A DNA stretch of 64,000 nt, from assembly GCA_963734575.1 (NCBI GenBank), contig CAVTHT010000004.1, positions 1 through 64,000 of the forward strand. The letters run 5' to 3'. Both the position numbers and the translations under genes were made by a program. The notes beneath the pieces were generated by a model. It had not been told where the DNA came from, ran no database searches, and saw only the letters and a list, made by a program, of their open reading frames with translations. This DNA comes from CAIWHR01 sp963734575. GTDB taxonomy: Bacteria; Pseudomonadota; Gammaproteobacteria; Burkholderiales; Casimicrobiaceae. Of this stretch, positions 8,092 through 15,304 are shown in pieces (within the stretch, counting starts at the first letter, position 1; each line of letters starts with the position of its first letter).

Positions 8092-8637
8092 GTGAACATC
8101 GTGGGAATCGTTGGGGCATCGGCGATGCGCGATCGCAATGTCGTCGAAAATCTGATTCTCGCTTTCCGCTTCGACAGCTGGACCGTATCCGCGATCAAGC
8201 GCGCGCCGGACGGCTTCGACCTCGACCAGCCCGGCAAGACTTCCCACCAGCGGCGCGAGGCGGGTTGCCGGGAAGTCATGCTCGTGGGCGACCGGCGGCT
8301 CGCTCTGCTGAGCGAGTTCCGGGACGATCCGCTACCCTCGCTGCCGGAGCTCGTGGCGCGACTCAAGCCGGTCGACGTGGTGGTGGCTGAAGGTTTCCAG
8401 GGCGCGACCATCCCGACGGTGGAGATCTTCGTACGCGCGCGGCATGGCGAGCCGCGCTGCAACCGTGATGACAACGTCGTCGCTGTCGTCAGCGACGAGC
8501 CACTCGAATGCCGTGTCCCCCGATTTGAACCCTCGGATATGGAAGGCCTCTGTCGCTTCCTGACGCGGCGTCTGGGGCTGGAGGGAAAACCGGTCGGCGC
8601 GCCTGCTGAGGCGCTTCGGCAGCTTGCCGTGAAATGA
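8092..8637 (+). CDS. MobB-like molybdenum cofactor adaptor with lost Walker A motif
   Basis: The 181-residue product aligns with MobB, the GTP-binding helper of MGD synthesis: KRAPDGFDLDQPGKTSHQRREAG matches the segment after the P-loop, and VDVVVAEGFQGATIPTVEIF matches its VEGFKH region. The P-loop itself is gone: where MobB has GxxGKTTL this protein reads GASAMRDRNVVE, with no Lys-Thr/Ser pair. GTP binding is therefore unlikely in the normal way. GTG start at 8092 is supported by AGGAGG at 8082-8087. It ends overlapping the next gene (ATGA). Confidence 0.83.
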   Translation: MNIVGIVGASAMRDRNVVENLILAFRFDSWTVSAIKRAPDGFDLDQPGKTSHQRREAGCREVMLVGDRRLALLSEFRDDPLPSLPELVARLKPVDVVVAEGFQGATIPTVEIFVRARHGEPRCNRDDNVVAVVSDEPLECRVPRFEPSDMEGLCRFLTRRLGLEGKPVGAPAEALRQLAVK

Positions 8638-9434
8638 CACTCGTCCTGATTCGCGGAACCGGTGAGATCGGCTCGGCGGTTGCGGTGGCCTTGTTTCGCG
8701 CGGGAATTCAGGTGGTGCTGCACGACCGCCCGCGACCATCGCACGGACGACGTTGCAGTGCGTTGACGGATGCGCTATTCGAGGGGCGTGCGGCTCTTGA
8801 AGGCGTCACCGCGAAATACGCGCGCGCTCTTGATGACCTGCCGTACATGCTCGCGTGCGGACGCGCCGTGCCGGTCACGGACCAGGAGTTCGTGTCTGTG
8901 TCGCAGGCACTTCGCGCGGAGGTGCTCGTCGACGCTCGAATGCGCAAGCATGTTGTCCCCGAGGTCCAGCGGGGACTCGCGACGCTCACGATCGGCCTCG
9001 GGCCCAATTTCGTCGCGGGTGAGTCGGTGGACCTAGTGGTGGAAACGGCTTATGGGCCCGACTTAGGTCGCGTCATCGACGTGGGGCCCTCCAAGCATCT
9101 TGTGGGCGACCCGCAACCTCTTGCGGGTCATGGGCGCGAGCGCTTCGTGTACGCGCCTGTGGGCGGCGCGTTTCATACCGCGCTCGACATTGGCGGCGCG
9201 GTGAGCGTCGGCGATTTCGTCGGATTCATTGGCGACGTGCCGATTCGGGCTCCGCTCTCCGGCTGGCTGCGCGGACTTGCCCATGATGGCGCCGAGATCG
9301 AGTCAGGGGCCAAGATCATCGAGGTCGACGCGAGCGCGGTTGCGACATCACTGGGCCGGATTGGCGAGCGGCCCCGGCGCATTGCGGAGGCGGTGGTCGC
9401 GGCGATTGGTCGGAACCAGCGACAAGCGGCGTAG
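8634..9434 (+). CDS. YqeB/EF2563-like molybdoenzyme accessory protein
   Basis: A 266-residue protein starting with a Rossmann-like turn (LIRGTGEIGSAVAVALFRAG) and HDRPRPSHGRRCSALTDALF, which matches the YqeB/EF2563 family annotated as a selenium-dependent molybdenum hydroxylase accessory factor. The middle has IGLGPNFVAGESVDLVVETAYGP and the C-terminal half has a barrel-like APLSGWLRGLAHDGAEIESGAKIIEVD. In known cases it accompanies Mo-hydroxylases of the xanthine dehydrogenase type; here its partner is a bis-MGD enzyme. It is the last gene of the operon and overlaps mobB-like. The role is not established. Confidence 0.78.
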   Translation: MTLVLIRGTGEIGSAVAVALFRAGIQVVLHDRPRPSHGRRCSALTDALFEGRAALEGVTAKYARALDDLPYMLACGRAVPVTDQEFVSVSQALRAEVLVDARMRKHVVPEVQRGLATLTIGLGPNFVAGESVDLVVETAYGPDLGRVIDVGPSKHLVGDPQPLAGHGRERFVYAPVGGAFHTALDIGGAVSVGDFVGFIGDVPIRAPLSGWLRGLAHDGAEIESGAKIIEVDASAVATSLGRIGERPRRIAEAVVAAIGRNQRQAA

Positions 9435-9618
9435 CACTCCAGCTGGGGCGGCTCAATGTCGCACCGCGGCTGGCATTCGGGCGCTAAACGTCCGCGAGCG
9501 CGCATATGCGCCTGCGCCCTTTCCGAACCGGCTGTATCCCTTTGCTCTCGCCTTGCGTCTAAGTGGGTGGAGTCGGACAGACGTTCGACTCCGACAAAGC
9601 CACCCTGAGGAGAATGTA

Positions 9619-10065
9619 ATGAGCAAACTGACCGCACGCGAAGTCGAGCTTGTGGCCCTTGGCGCCGCGCTGGGTAGCAACTGTGTCCCGTGTGTCGAGT
9701 ACCACGTCGCGGAGTCGCGAAAAGTTGGTCTGACGGACCTCGAAATTCGTGCGGCTATCGAGCGCGCCGACAAGATCCGGCAGGTACCCGCCCGAAAGAG
9801 CCTGCAAGGCGCGCTTGGAGCGCTAGGTATCGCCTCTCAAACGAGCCAGGAGCCTGGAACGGCTGAACCGTGCGGCTGCGGCACCGCAACGCACGGCGCT
9901 GGGAGCGCAGAAAGCGCGCCGGCGCACTCCGCCGGTAGCATGATGGCGATGATGTCGAAGATGATGGCGGCTTGCGGCGACCAGACCCACACAGCAGGTG
10001 CTTCGTCGCGTGATAGCAAGCCGGCAGCGATCGCGCACACCGGTCAGGGGTGCGGATGCGGTTAA
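9619..10065 (+). CDS. AhpD/CMD-like CxxC protein with Met/Cys-rich tail
   Basis: The first 60 residues form an AhpD-type CMD core with the redox motif Cys22-Val-Pro-Cys25 and His29 (SNCVPCVEYHVAESRKVG). The tail from about residue 75 is unlike the family: CGCG at 85-88, a run of methionines 108-116 (MMAMMSKMMAAC), several histidines, and a final GCGCG. Such residues suggest soft-metal or metalloid binding. GAGGAG upstream of the ATG at 9619 supports the start; the longer upstream frame has no homology. It is followed by an ECF sigma factor gene 61 bases downstream. Confidence 0.82.
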   Translation: MSKLTAREVELVALGAALGSNCVPCVEYHVAESRKVGLTDLEIRAAIERADKIRQVPARKSLQGALGALGIASQTSQEPGTAEPCGCGTATHGAGSAESAPAHSAGSMMAMMSKMMAACGDQTHTAGASSRDSKPAAIAHTGQGCGCG

Positions 10066-10126
10066 CGCGGCACTCGATCGCTCCATCCCCATATGGATGT
10101 GGAGTAGCCTCGTCTGGAGCACAGCC

Positions 10127-10705
10127 ATGATGATCGAAACAACCGCCAGGACCACATTCGAGACCGTCGCGCGCGACTTGACGACGCCGATCCGACGCTA
10201 CCTCGAGCGCTACGTTGGTAACGGTACCGTGGCCGAGGATCTCTGCCAGGAAACGCTGCTACGCATCCAGAGAGGCTTACCGTGCTTCGAAGGCCGGTCG
10301 TCCGTCAAGACCTGGGCGTTCTCCATCGCCAGTCGTGTGGCCGCGGATTACTTGCGCGCGCCCGAACGGAATCGACGCATTGTCGATATGGACGCGGTCG
10401 AGGACTTGGAAGCGCCCGATGTGGCGATGGAGGACCGGCTGGTCGTGGATGAGATGAACGCCTGCGTGCGGCAGGTCATCGACACACTCCCGGAGCCCTA
10501 TCGGGCGGCCCTCGTTCTACATGACATCGAGGGTTTCTCCGCGGTGGAAACGGCCGAGATCTGCGGTAGCTCGGAAGCGACGGCGAAGATCCGGATCCAT
10601 CGCGCGCGCCTACGCCTCAAGGAAGCGCTAAAACGCGAGTGCGAGTTCTACCGCGATGGCGAAAGTGTGCTGCGGTGCGACCGCAGGGACGGGAGCCAGG
10701 CGTGA
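10127..10705 (+). CDS. ECF-type RNA polymerase sigma factor
   Basis: A sigma-70 family protein of about 192 residues. Region 2 is seen in DLCQETLLRIQRGLPCFEGRSSVKTWAFSIASRVAADYLR, region 4 in LPEPYRAALVLHDIEGFSAVETAEICGSSEATAKIRIHRARLRLKEAL. It has a short tail with two cysteines (ECEFYRDGESVLRCDRR). No anti-sigma factor lies next to it; the neighbours are the CMD/metal-tail gene and a small SHOCT membrane protein. The start MMIETTARTTF at 10127 is preferred over the longer upstream frame because GGAG lies upstream. What it controls is unknown. Confidence 0.9.
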   Translation: MMIETTARTTFETVARDLTTPIRRYLERYVGNGTVAEDLCQETLLRIQRGLPCFEGRSSVKTWAFSIASRVAADYLRAPERNRRIVDMDAVEDLEAPDVAMEDRLVVDEMNACVRQVIDTLPEPYRAALVLHDIEGFSAVETAEICGSSEATAKIRIHRARLRLKEALKRECEFYRDGESVLRCDRRDGSQA

Positions 10706-10771
10706 GTGGTACGACGGACGAACGGCGGCCCGACATCTCGCGTCCGTGTACCTGTCTGAAGGGAGTATGCA

Positions 10772-11017
10772 ATGGAACTGTTTGGATGGTGGTGGCCCGG
10801 GATGGGATTCGTGTGGATCTTCCCCGCGCTCTTCCTCGTGGGCATGGCGCTGTGCGCGCTATTCATGTTTCGCGGCGGCTGGTGGTCCGGGCACCGGCAC
10901 GGAGGCGGCCGCGGTAGTGAATCGGCTCTGGACATCGTGGACCGACGCTTCGCACAGGGCGAGATTGACCGTGCCACGTACGACGAGATGAGACAGGCGC
11001 TTCGCCATTCTGCGTGA
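10772..11017 (+). CDS. Small SHOCT-domain membrane protein
   Basis: The 81-residue product begins MELFGWWWPGMGF, has one hydrophobic segment (FVWIFPALFLVGMALCALFMF), a Gly/His/Arg linker (WWSGHRHGGGRGSES), and a C-terminal SHOCT helix pair (LDIVDRRFAQGEIDRATYDEMRQAL). AAGGGAG precedes the ATG. SHOCT proteins of this size are common and poorly understood. It follows the sigma factor by 66 bases and probably shares its transcript. Confidence 0.82.
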   Translation: MELFGWWWPGMGFVWIFPALFLVGMALCALFMFRGGWWSGHRHGGGRGSESALDIVDRRFAQGEIDRATYDEMRQALRHSA

Positions 11018-11066
11018 GAAGGCCTGATAGACGCCGGCGCTGGTCCGCCGTTGAGAGCGACGGATG

Positions 11067-11092
11067 AAAAAAGGGGCCCCGGCGGGCGCCCC
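11067..11092 (-). terminator. Rho-independent terminator after aioBA
   Basis: On the minus strand a GC-rich hairpin GGGGCGCCC-GCC-GGGGCCCC (one bulged base) is followed by TTTTTT. It lies about 40 bases past the aioA stop and would end the aioBA transcript. Confidence 0.75.
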
Positions 11093-11130
11093 GATCTGCG
11101 TTGCGCGGTGGAGGAGCCGCGCGATGCAAA

Positions 11131-13611
11131 TCAAACGCGATCGAAGCGGCGGCTCTTGAAGCTCACGGTCTTGCGATGCTCCTCGCCGCCCCCGATGCGT
11201 CTAATGCTCGCCCAGGTGCCCTTGTAGTACGGAATGATGTTGCGATCCGTCCAATTCGTCGTCACGTCCCCTTGGACCCCATTGTCGTAGCCGAACTGCA
11301 TGAAGGTCTGACCAGGCTTCTGGTCCGGCTCGGGATACGCCATCGCGAACGTCGAGCCCCAGTCGTTGTAAACCTCGACGATGTCGCCGCCTTCGGCCTT
11401 TAGCGCTGCCATGTCCTGCGGATTCATTTCGATAATCGACATGGGATACCGGCCACGGATATAGGCGTTGTACTTATTGTGGTACCCGGTCTGCCACACC
11501 TCGTTGACGCGTCCGTTGTTGATCCAGAACTTATGCTTGGCCTTTTGGTCGGCAACGGGCTTCGGCAAGCCGGGCCACGGCGAAGGCAGGAACTTGGCCT
11601 TACCGTCGCTCGTGTCGAACTTTCCGTCGGTGTAGAGCATCTCGGTGCCGACCAGCTTGCCTTCCTTGTACTCCTTGATGGGCAATTGCACGCCGTTGTT
11701 GCCCATGACACGGAGGCGCTCATACGTGGCGATGTTGCCGGTGCCACCACCTTGGCTATCGATGGGCGGTGACCCCGTCTGACCGGCCCGGCGGAAGCCG
11801 TCGTTGAACGCGTCCTCTTCGTTCTTCCATTCGAAGCCGTCGAAGCGGGCAGCCATCGTCGCGTTGCCGTCGGCCTGGTACATCGACTTCAGCTTGTTGG
11901 CGATCGCCGACGCAATCAGACAATCGGGCTTCGCTGTGCCCGGCGGGTCCATGAATTTCTGCGAGAGGCGGATTCGGCGCTCGCCGTTCATGGAAGTGAG
12001 GTTCATCTCACCGGGATGGGCCGCTGGCAGAAGCAGGTGTGACGCCTCCGAGAACATCACGGGATAGAGGTCGATCGTGGTAACGAACAGGCCGCCCTTG
12101 TCACACGCATCCACGATGACGTCGACTATCTGGGCCGTCGTCGCGCCACGAGCCTTGGCCATCGCTTCCTTCACGATGTTCGCCCGGCGGTGAATTTCGG
12201 TGCGATACGCCTGGGCATTCAGTGTCGTCTGAAAGTTGTTGCAGCCCCAGGCGGTCAACATCTTGCCCTTGCCTTTCATCAACTCTTCGTCGATGAAGAT
12301 CTTGGTATTGCCGGGATAGGGAGGACGCGTGTAGCCCTCCTGATGTCCGCCCATGCGCACGCATCCCGTGCCGCGTCGACCGACGTTGTGCGTCGCGAGC
12401 ACCAGATCGACGAGTGCTGATTGAATCAGGTAGTTGTCGTTGCCCCAGATGATGCCCTTCTCGTAGGCGTGCATCGTGCGCGGCAACACGCCTGGGGCCT
12501 TCGGCTTGTAGGCCCATTCCGCGGCCTGCTGGAGCTTAGCCACCGCCACCCCTGTAATCTTGCTGCACTCGTCCAACGACAGCTTGTTAGCGGTGACCGC
12601 AGCGTCGAAGCCGGCCGTGTTCTTGGCGATGAAGTCGCGGTCGACCCAGCCCTGATCGACGACGTATGTGAAGAGGCCGTTGAAGAGGGCGATGTCCGTC
12701 CCGGGCTCGATGTCGAGATGCAGCACCCGATCCTTCGCCAGCTGCTCGGCGATCGCGATCGTGTTCGTGCGCCGCGGGTCGACGAAGATGAATCGCGCCG
12801 CGGGCAGGGGCTCATTGGGAAAGAACTTCTTGCGCTTGTCGGCGGTTCCGCCCTGCAGGTTTGGAATCCAATGCGCGAGAAAATAGTTGGTCTGCGTCTC
12901 GTACTGGTTCGCGCCGATGCCCATGATGCAGTCGGCCAGTTCCGCGTCCTCGTAGGAATTGTTGAGCTCACCTACCCCCATGTCACGGGTGGCGTGACAC
13001 TCCGAGTTGTAGGCCGGTCGGTTATGGATCCGCACCATCGGCGTCTGGAGTGCGGTGAACATCAGCTTCCCTGTGCCCCATGTGTTCTCGAAACCGCCAC
13101 CAGCACCGCCGTGATCGAAGCAGTTGAACACAAGCCCGGAAGGACCATCCTTGTCGAGGACCTTCTTGGCGACGCCACAATAGATCGCCAGAGCCTCGTC
13201 CCAAGTAGTGTCCACCCACTGGGCGGCAGCAAACAGACGGGGCTGCTTCAGACGAGCCTTGGCATCGCCCTCGGGCGTATACATGTACGTCGCCATTTGC
13301 CCGCCACGCACCGACGACAGGCCTTGATTGACCGTGCAGCCTTTATCCGGAACGATCATGATGTTGAAACGGCTGCCATCGCCGTCCTCGATGACGTTGT
13401 GCATCGCCGGCGTCATGATCTGCGTGAGTGGCGGGACCTGCTTGCGGTAATCGACGCCGAGTGCGTTCTGATTGGGGGCGCGACCGCCCTCGCGATTCTC
13501 GTCCCACTTGTAGACGTGATACCCGCATCCGACGATGCAGAAGTGGCAAGTGAGATTGGTTTTCTGCGCGTTCACCGGCGGGAGCGGCACGCGGTCCTTG
13601 TATTGCGCCAT
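11131..13611 (-). CDS. aioA: Arsenite oxidase large (molybdopterin) subunit
   Basis: The catalytic subunit oxidises arsenite to arsenate in the periplasm. The 826-residue product starts MAQYKDRVPLPP and shows the AioA-specific [3Fe-4S] motif CHFCIVGCGYHVYKW, with a serine in place of a fourth cysteine (LSSVRGGQ). Other hallmarks include GAGGGFENTWGTGK, NRPAYNSECHATRDMGVGEL and MGGHQEGYTRPPYPG. It has no signal sequence and is exported with the Tat-bearing AioB. ATG at 13611 is preceded by GAGG and follows aioB by 14 bases; the longer open frame upstream overlaps aioB and is rejected. No cytochrome c or moeA gene follows, unlike many aio operons. Confidence 0.97.
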   Translation of the reverse strand: MAQYKDRVPLPPVNAQKTNLTCHFCIVGCGYHVYKWDENREGGRAPNQNALGVDYRKQVPPLTQIMTPAMHNVIEDGDGSRFNIMIVPDKGCTVNQGLSSVRGGQMATYMYTPEGDAKARLKQPRLFAAAQWVDTTWDEALAIYCGVAKKVLDKDGPSGLVFNCFDHGGAGGGFENTWGTGKLMFTALQTPMVRIHNRPAYNSECHATRDMGVGELNNSYEDAELADCIMGIGANQYETQTNYFLAHWIPNLQGGTADKRKKFFPNEPLPAARFIFVDPRRTNTIAIAEQLAKDRVLHLDIEPGTDIALFNGLFTYVVDQGWVDRDFIAKNTAGFDAAVTANKLSLDECSKITGVAVAKLQQAAEWAYKPKAPGVLPRTMHAYEKGIIWGNDNYLIQSALVDLVLATHNVGRRGTGCVRMGGHQEGYTRPPYPGNTKIFIDEELMKGKGKMLTAWGCNNFQTTLNAQAYRTEIHRRANIVKEAMAKARGATTAQIVDVIVDACDKGGLFVTTIDLYPVMFSEASHLLLPAAHPGEMNLTSMNGERRIRLSQKFMDPPGTAKPDCLIASAIANKLKSMYQADGNATMAARFDGFEWKNEEDAFNDGFRRAGQTGSPPIDSQGGGTGNIATYERLRVMGNNGVQLPIKEYKEGKLVGTEMLYTDGKFDTSDGKAKFLPSPWPGLPKPVADQKAKHKFWINNGRVNEVWQTGYHNKYNAYIRGRYPMSIIEMNPQDMAALKAEGGDIVEVYNDWGSTFAMAYPEPDQKPGQTFMQFGYDNGVQGDVTTNWTDRNIIPYYKGTWASIRRIGGGEEHRKTVSFKSRRFDRV

Positions 13612-13625
13612 GGTGTCGCCTCGCT

Positions 13626-14150
13626 TTAGAGAATGTTGGATTGACGGCCGTAGATCAGCCCTTCGACGGCGGTCGCCGTAACCGTGCCGCCCTTGCTGTC
13701 GTACTGCAGCACGATGCGCGGCAGGTCCTCGGTGGCTTGCCCGCACACCATCTGCCCGCTCTTCTCGGCATCGAACGTGCTGTAGTGGCACGGACACTTG
13801 AAGCATCCCGACTGCGTGTCATACGAAACGGGACAGCCCATGTGCGTGCACAGCGTGCTATAGGCGACGATGTCTCGTTCGGGACCGACACCGCCCTCCA
13901 CCGCCTTGCCCATCTTCAGCAGCGTGCACGGCGACGACGCATCGGGATAGGTGAATGCGACCGGCGTCCCGACCTTGAGTTGTCCCGCGGCGCCGAGCGC
14001 CTTTCGTGGGTAGGGAAGCACCGTGCTTCCGGCATCCGCGCCCGTAGCTGCGTGAGCCGTGCTCGGGATCGCACCAGTCGCCAGTCCCGCGCCTGCCGCA
14101 AGCCCGCCTGAAACCTTGAAGAAATGCCGCCGCGAGAGCTTTTCGCTCAT
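13626..14150 (-). CDS. aioB: Arsenite oxidase small subunit, Tat-exported Rieske protein
   Basis: A 174-residue Rieske [2Fe-2S] protein that passes electrons from AioA to a cytochrome. A Tat signal (SRRHFFKVSGG) is followed by an Ala-rich stretch. Rieske ligands are Cys101, His103 (CTHMGC), Cys119 and His122 (CPCH). Cys106 and Cys121 are both present, the pair that forms the disulfide in bc1-type Rieske proteins. GGAGG lies before the ATG at 14150. First gene of the aioBA operon, read from a sigma-54 type promoter at 14190-14204. Confidence 0.96.
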   Translation of the reverse strand: MSEKLSRRHFFKVSGGLAAGAGLATGAIPSTAHAATGADAGSTVLPYPRKALGAAGQLKVGTPVAFTYPDASSPCTLLKMGKAVEGGVGPERDIVAYSTLCTHMGCPVSYDTQSGCFKCPCHYSTFDAEKSGQMVCGQATEDLPRIVLQYDSKGGTVTATAVEGLIYGRQSNIL

Positions 14151-14189
14151 CGTCCTTCCTCCGAGTGTTATGTTCCGATCGCCAACGCG

Positions 14190-14204
14190 GCGATGGCGAT
14201 GCCA
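14190..14204 (-). promoter_or_regulatory. Sigma-54 (-24/-12) promoter of aioBA
   Basis: The minus strand reads TGGCATCGCCATCGC: the -24 GG and -12 GC are exactly ten bases apart, as sigma-54 requires, and TGGCA matches the -24 box fully. The predicted start of transcription falls about 30 bases before the aioB ATG. Agreement with the neighbouring sigma-54 activator gene aioR strengthens the call. Confidence 0.7.
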
Positions 14205-14285
14205 CTAATGCAGGATGCGTACCCGACGATCGACGAGTCTGAGAGCTAGCCGAAACAAGGTGTTGCGCGCGGGCGAGTCGAAACT

Positions 14286-14345
14286 GTTACCGACTGGTAA
14301 CGATGCAGGGCGTGGTCGATAATGAGCATGTCACCGCTCGGTAAC
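14286..14345. promoter_or_regulatory. Pair of inverted repeats, candidate AioR activator sites
   Basis: GTTACC-GACT-GGTAAC (14286-14301, perfect) and GTCACC-GCTC-GGTAAC (14330-14345, one mismatch) share the same arms and are 44 bases apart centre to centre, about four helical turns. They lie 80-140 bases upstream of the sigma-54 promoter, the normal place for an enhancer-binding protein. From memory they resemble the GTTNC-N6-GNAAC motif proposed for AioR in other bacteria; this should be verified. Confidence 0.65.
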
Positions 14346-14392
14346 GACGTCCGACGTGTAGGGATCGACGGGCCCAGCTGCGCGGGGAGGAA

Positions 14393-15304
14393 ATGGATTC
14401 ATTGGAGGCGACGGTAGTATCCGATCTGCTGGGACGGACCGTGTCGCGGCGCCGGTTCTGCACGGCGTTGATTGCCTCGGCTGGCGTGTTACCCCGTCTC
14501 GTGCGCGCGTCAGAGCAGGCAATACGGATCGGCACGACGGCCGTGATCCTCGATGACCAGCTCGGCTTCATGCGGGCGTGGCGCGACTATCTCCAGCCAA
14601 AGCTCGGCCGACCCGTCGCGTTCGTGCAGCGTGGCAGCTATCGCGAGATTTCGTCGATGCTGCTGGGCGACGAGCTAGATTTCGCTTGGGTCTGTGGGTA
14701 CCCGTATGTCCGGCATCGGACGGCCTTCGAGCTGGTGGCACTGCCGAACTACCGCGGGAAGCCGCTGTATCGGTCCTACCTCATCGTTCCGGCCGGCGAC
14801 GTTTCGACGCGCAGCTTCGCCGAGCTGCGAGGGAAGGTGTTCGCTTACTCGGATCCTGATTCCAATTCGGGATTTCTGGTGCCGCAGTACGAGATGCTGC
14901 GCGAGGGCGTCGACCCGCCCTCCCACTTTCGCAAGGCGTTCTTCACTTACGCACACAGAAAGGTGGTGCGGGCGGTGGCCGAGGGGGTCGCGAGTGGTGG
15001 CGCGGTCGACGGTTACGTTTGGGAAACCTTGGCGCTACGCGTCCCTGCGCTCACCAGTCGCACCCGCGTGGCGCACATGTCCGACGAATACGGGTTTCCG
15101 CCGATCGTGGCGCGGCGCTCGATCGACCGGCCAACATACGAGCGCTTCCGCGACACGTTGCTCGCGATGCCGCACGACGCGCGCGGTCGCGAGCTTCTGC
15201 AGGAGCTCAATCTGCAGGGGTTCTTTCCACCGGACGACTCGCGCTTCGCCGGCATCGCCCGGGTGCTCGATTTCGTTTCGCAACGTGAGCGGCTGCCGAC
15301 GTGA
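14393..15304 (+). CDS. aioX: Periplasmic arsenite-binding sensor protein AioX
   Basis: AioX binds arsenite in the periplasm and signals to AioS. The 303-residue product is a PhnD/TctC-like solute-binding protein with an N-terminal twin-arginine-like export signal (SRRRFCTALIASAG). The segment FAWVCGYPYVRH carries the single conserved cysteine expected for arsenite binding. Other fold features are GKVFAYSDPDSNSGFLVPQYEM and GAVDGYVWETLA. It is divergent from aioBA and overlaps aioS by GTGA. The ATG at 14393 has GGAGG only two bases away, so a GTG at about 14441 just before the RRRF motif is an alternative. Confidence 0.9.
   Translation: MDSLEATVVSDLLGRTVSRRRFCTALIASAGVLPRLVRASEQAIRIGTTAVILDDQLGFMRAWRDYLQPKLGRPVAFVQRGSYREISSMLLGDELDFAWVCGYPYVRHRTAFELVALPNYRGKPLYRSYLIVPAGDVSTRSFAELRGKVFAYSDPDSNSGFLVPQYEMLREGVDPPSHFRKAFFTYAHRKVVRAVAEGVASGGAVDGYVWETLALRVPALTSRTRVAHMSDEYGFPPIVARRSIDRPTYERFRDTLLAMPHDARGRELLQELNLQGFFPPDDSRFAGIARVLDFVSQRERLPT

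Noticed and set aside
9572..9595. GTCGGA-N12-TCCGAC inverted repeat upstream of the metal-tail CMD gene
   Set aside because: Only six paired bases with a long loop in GC-rich sequence; could easily be chance.
10127..10705. ECF41-type sigma factor because a CMD gene is adjacent
   Set aside because: ECF41 proteins have a long SnoaL-like C-terminal extension; this one ends about 20 residues after region 4.
12421..13629. 402-residue open frame opposite aioA
   Set aside because: Shadow of the aioA coding frame; the minus-strand gene has all AioA motifs.
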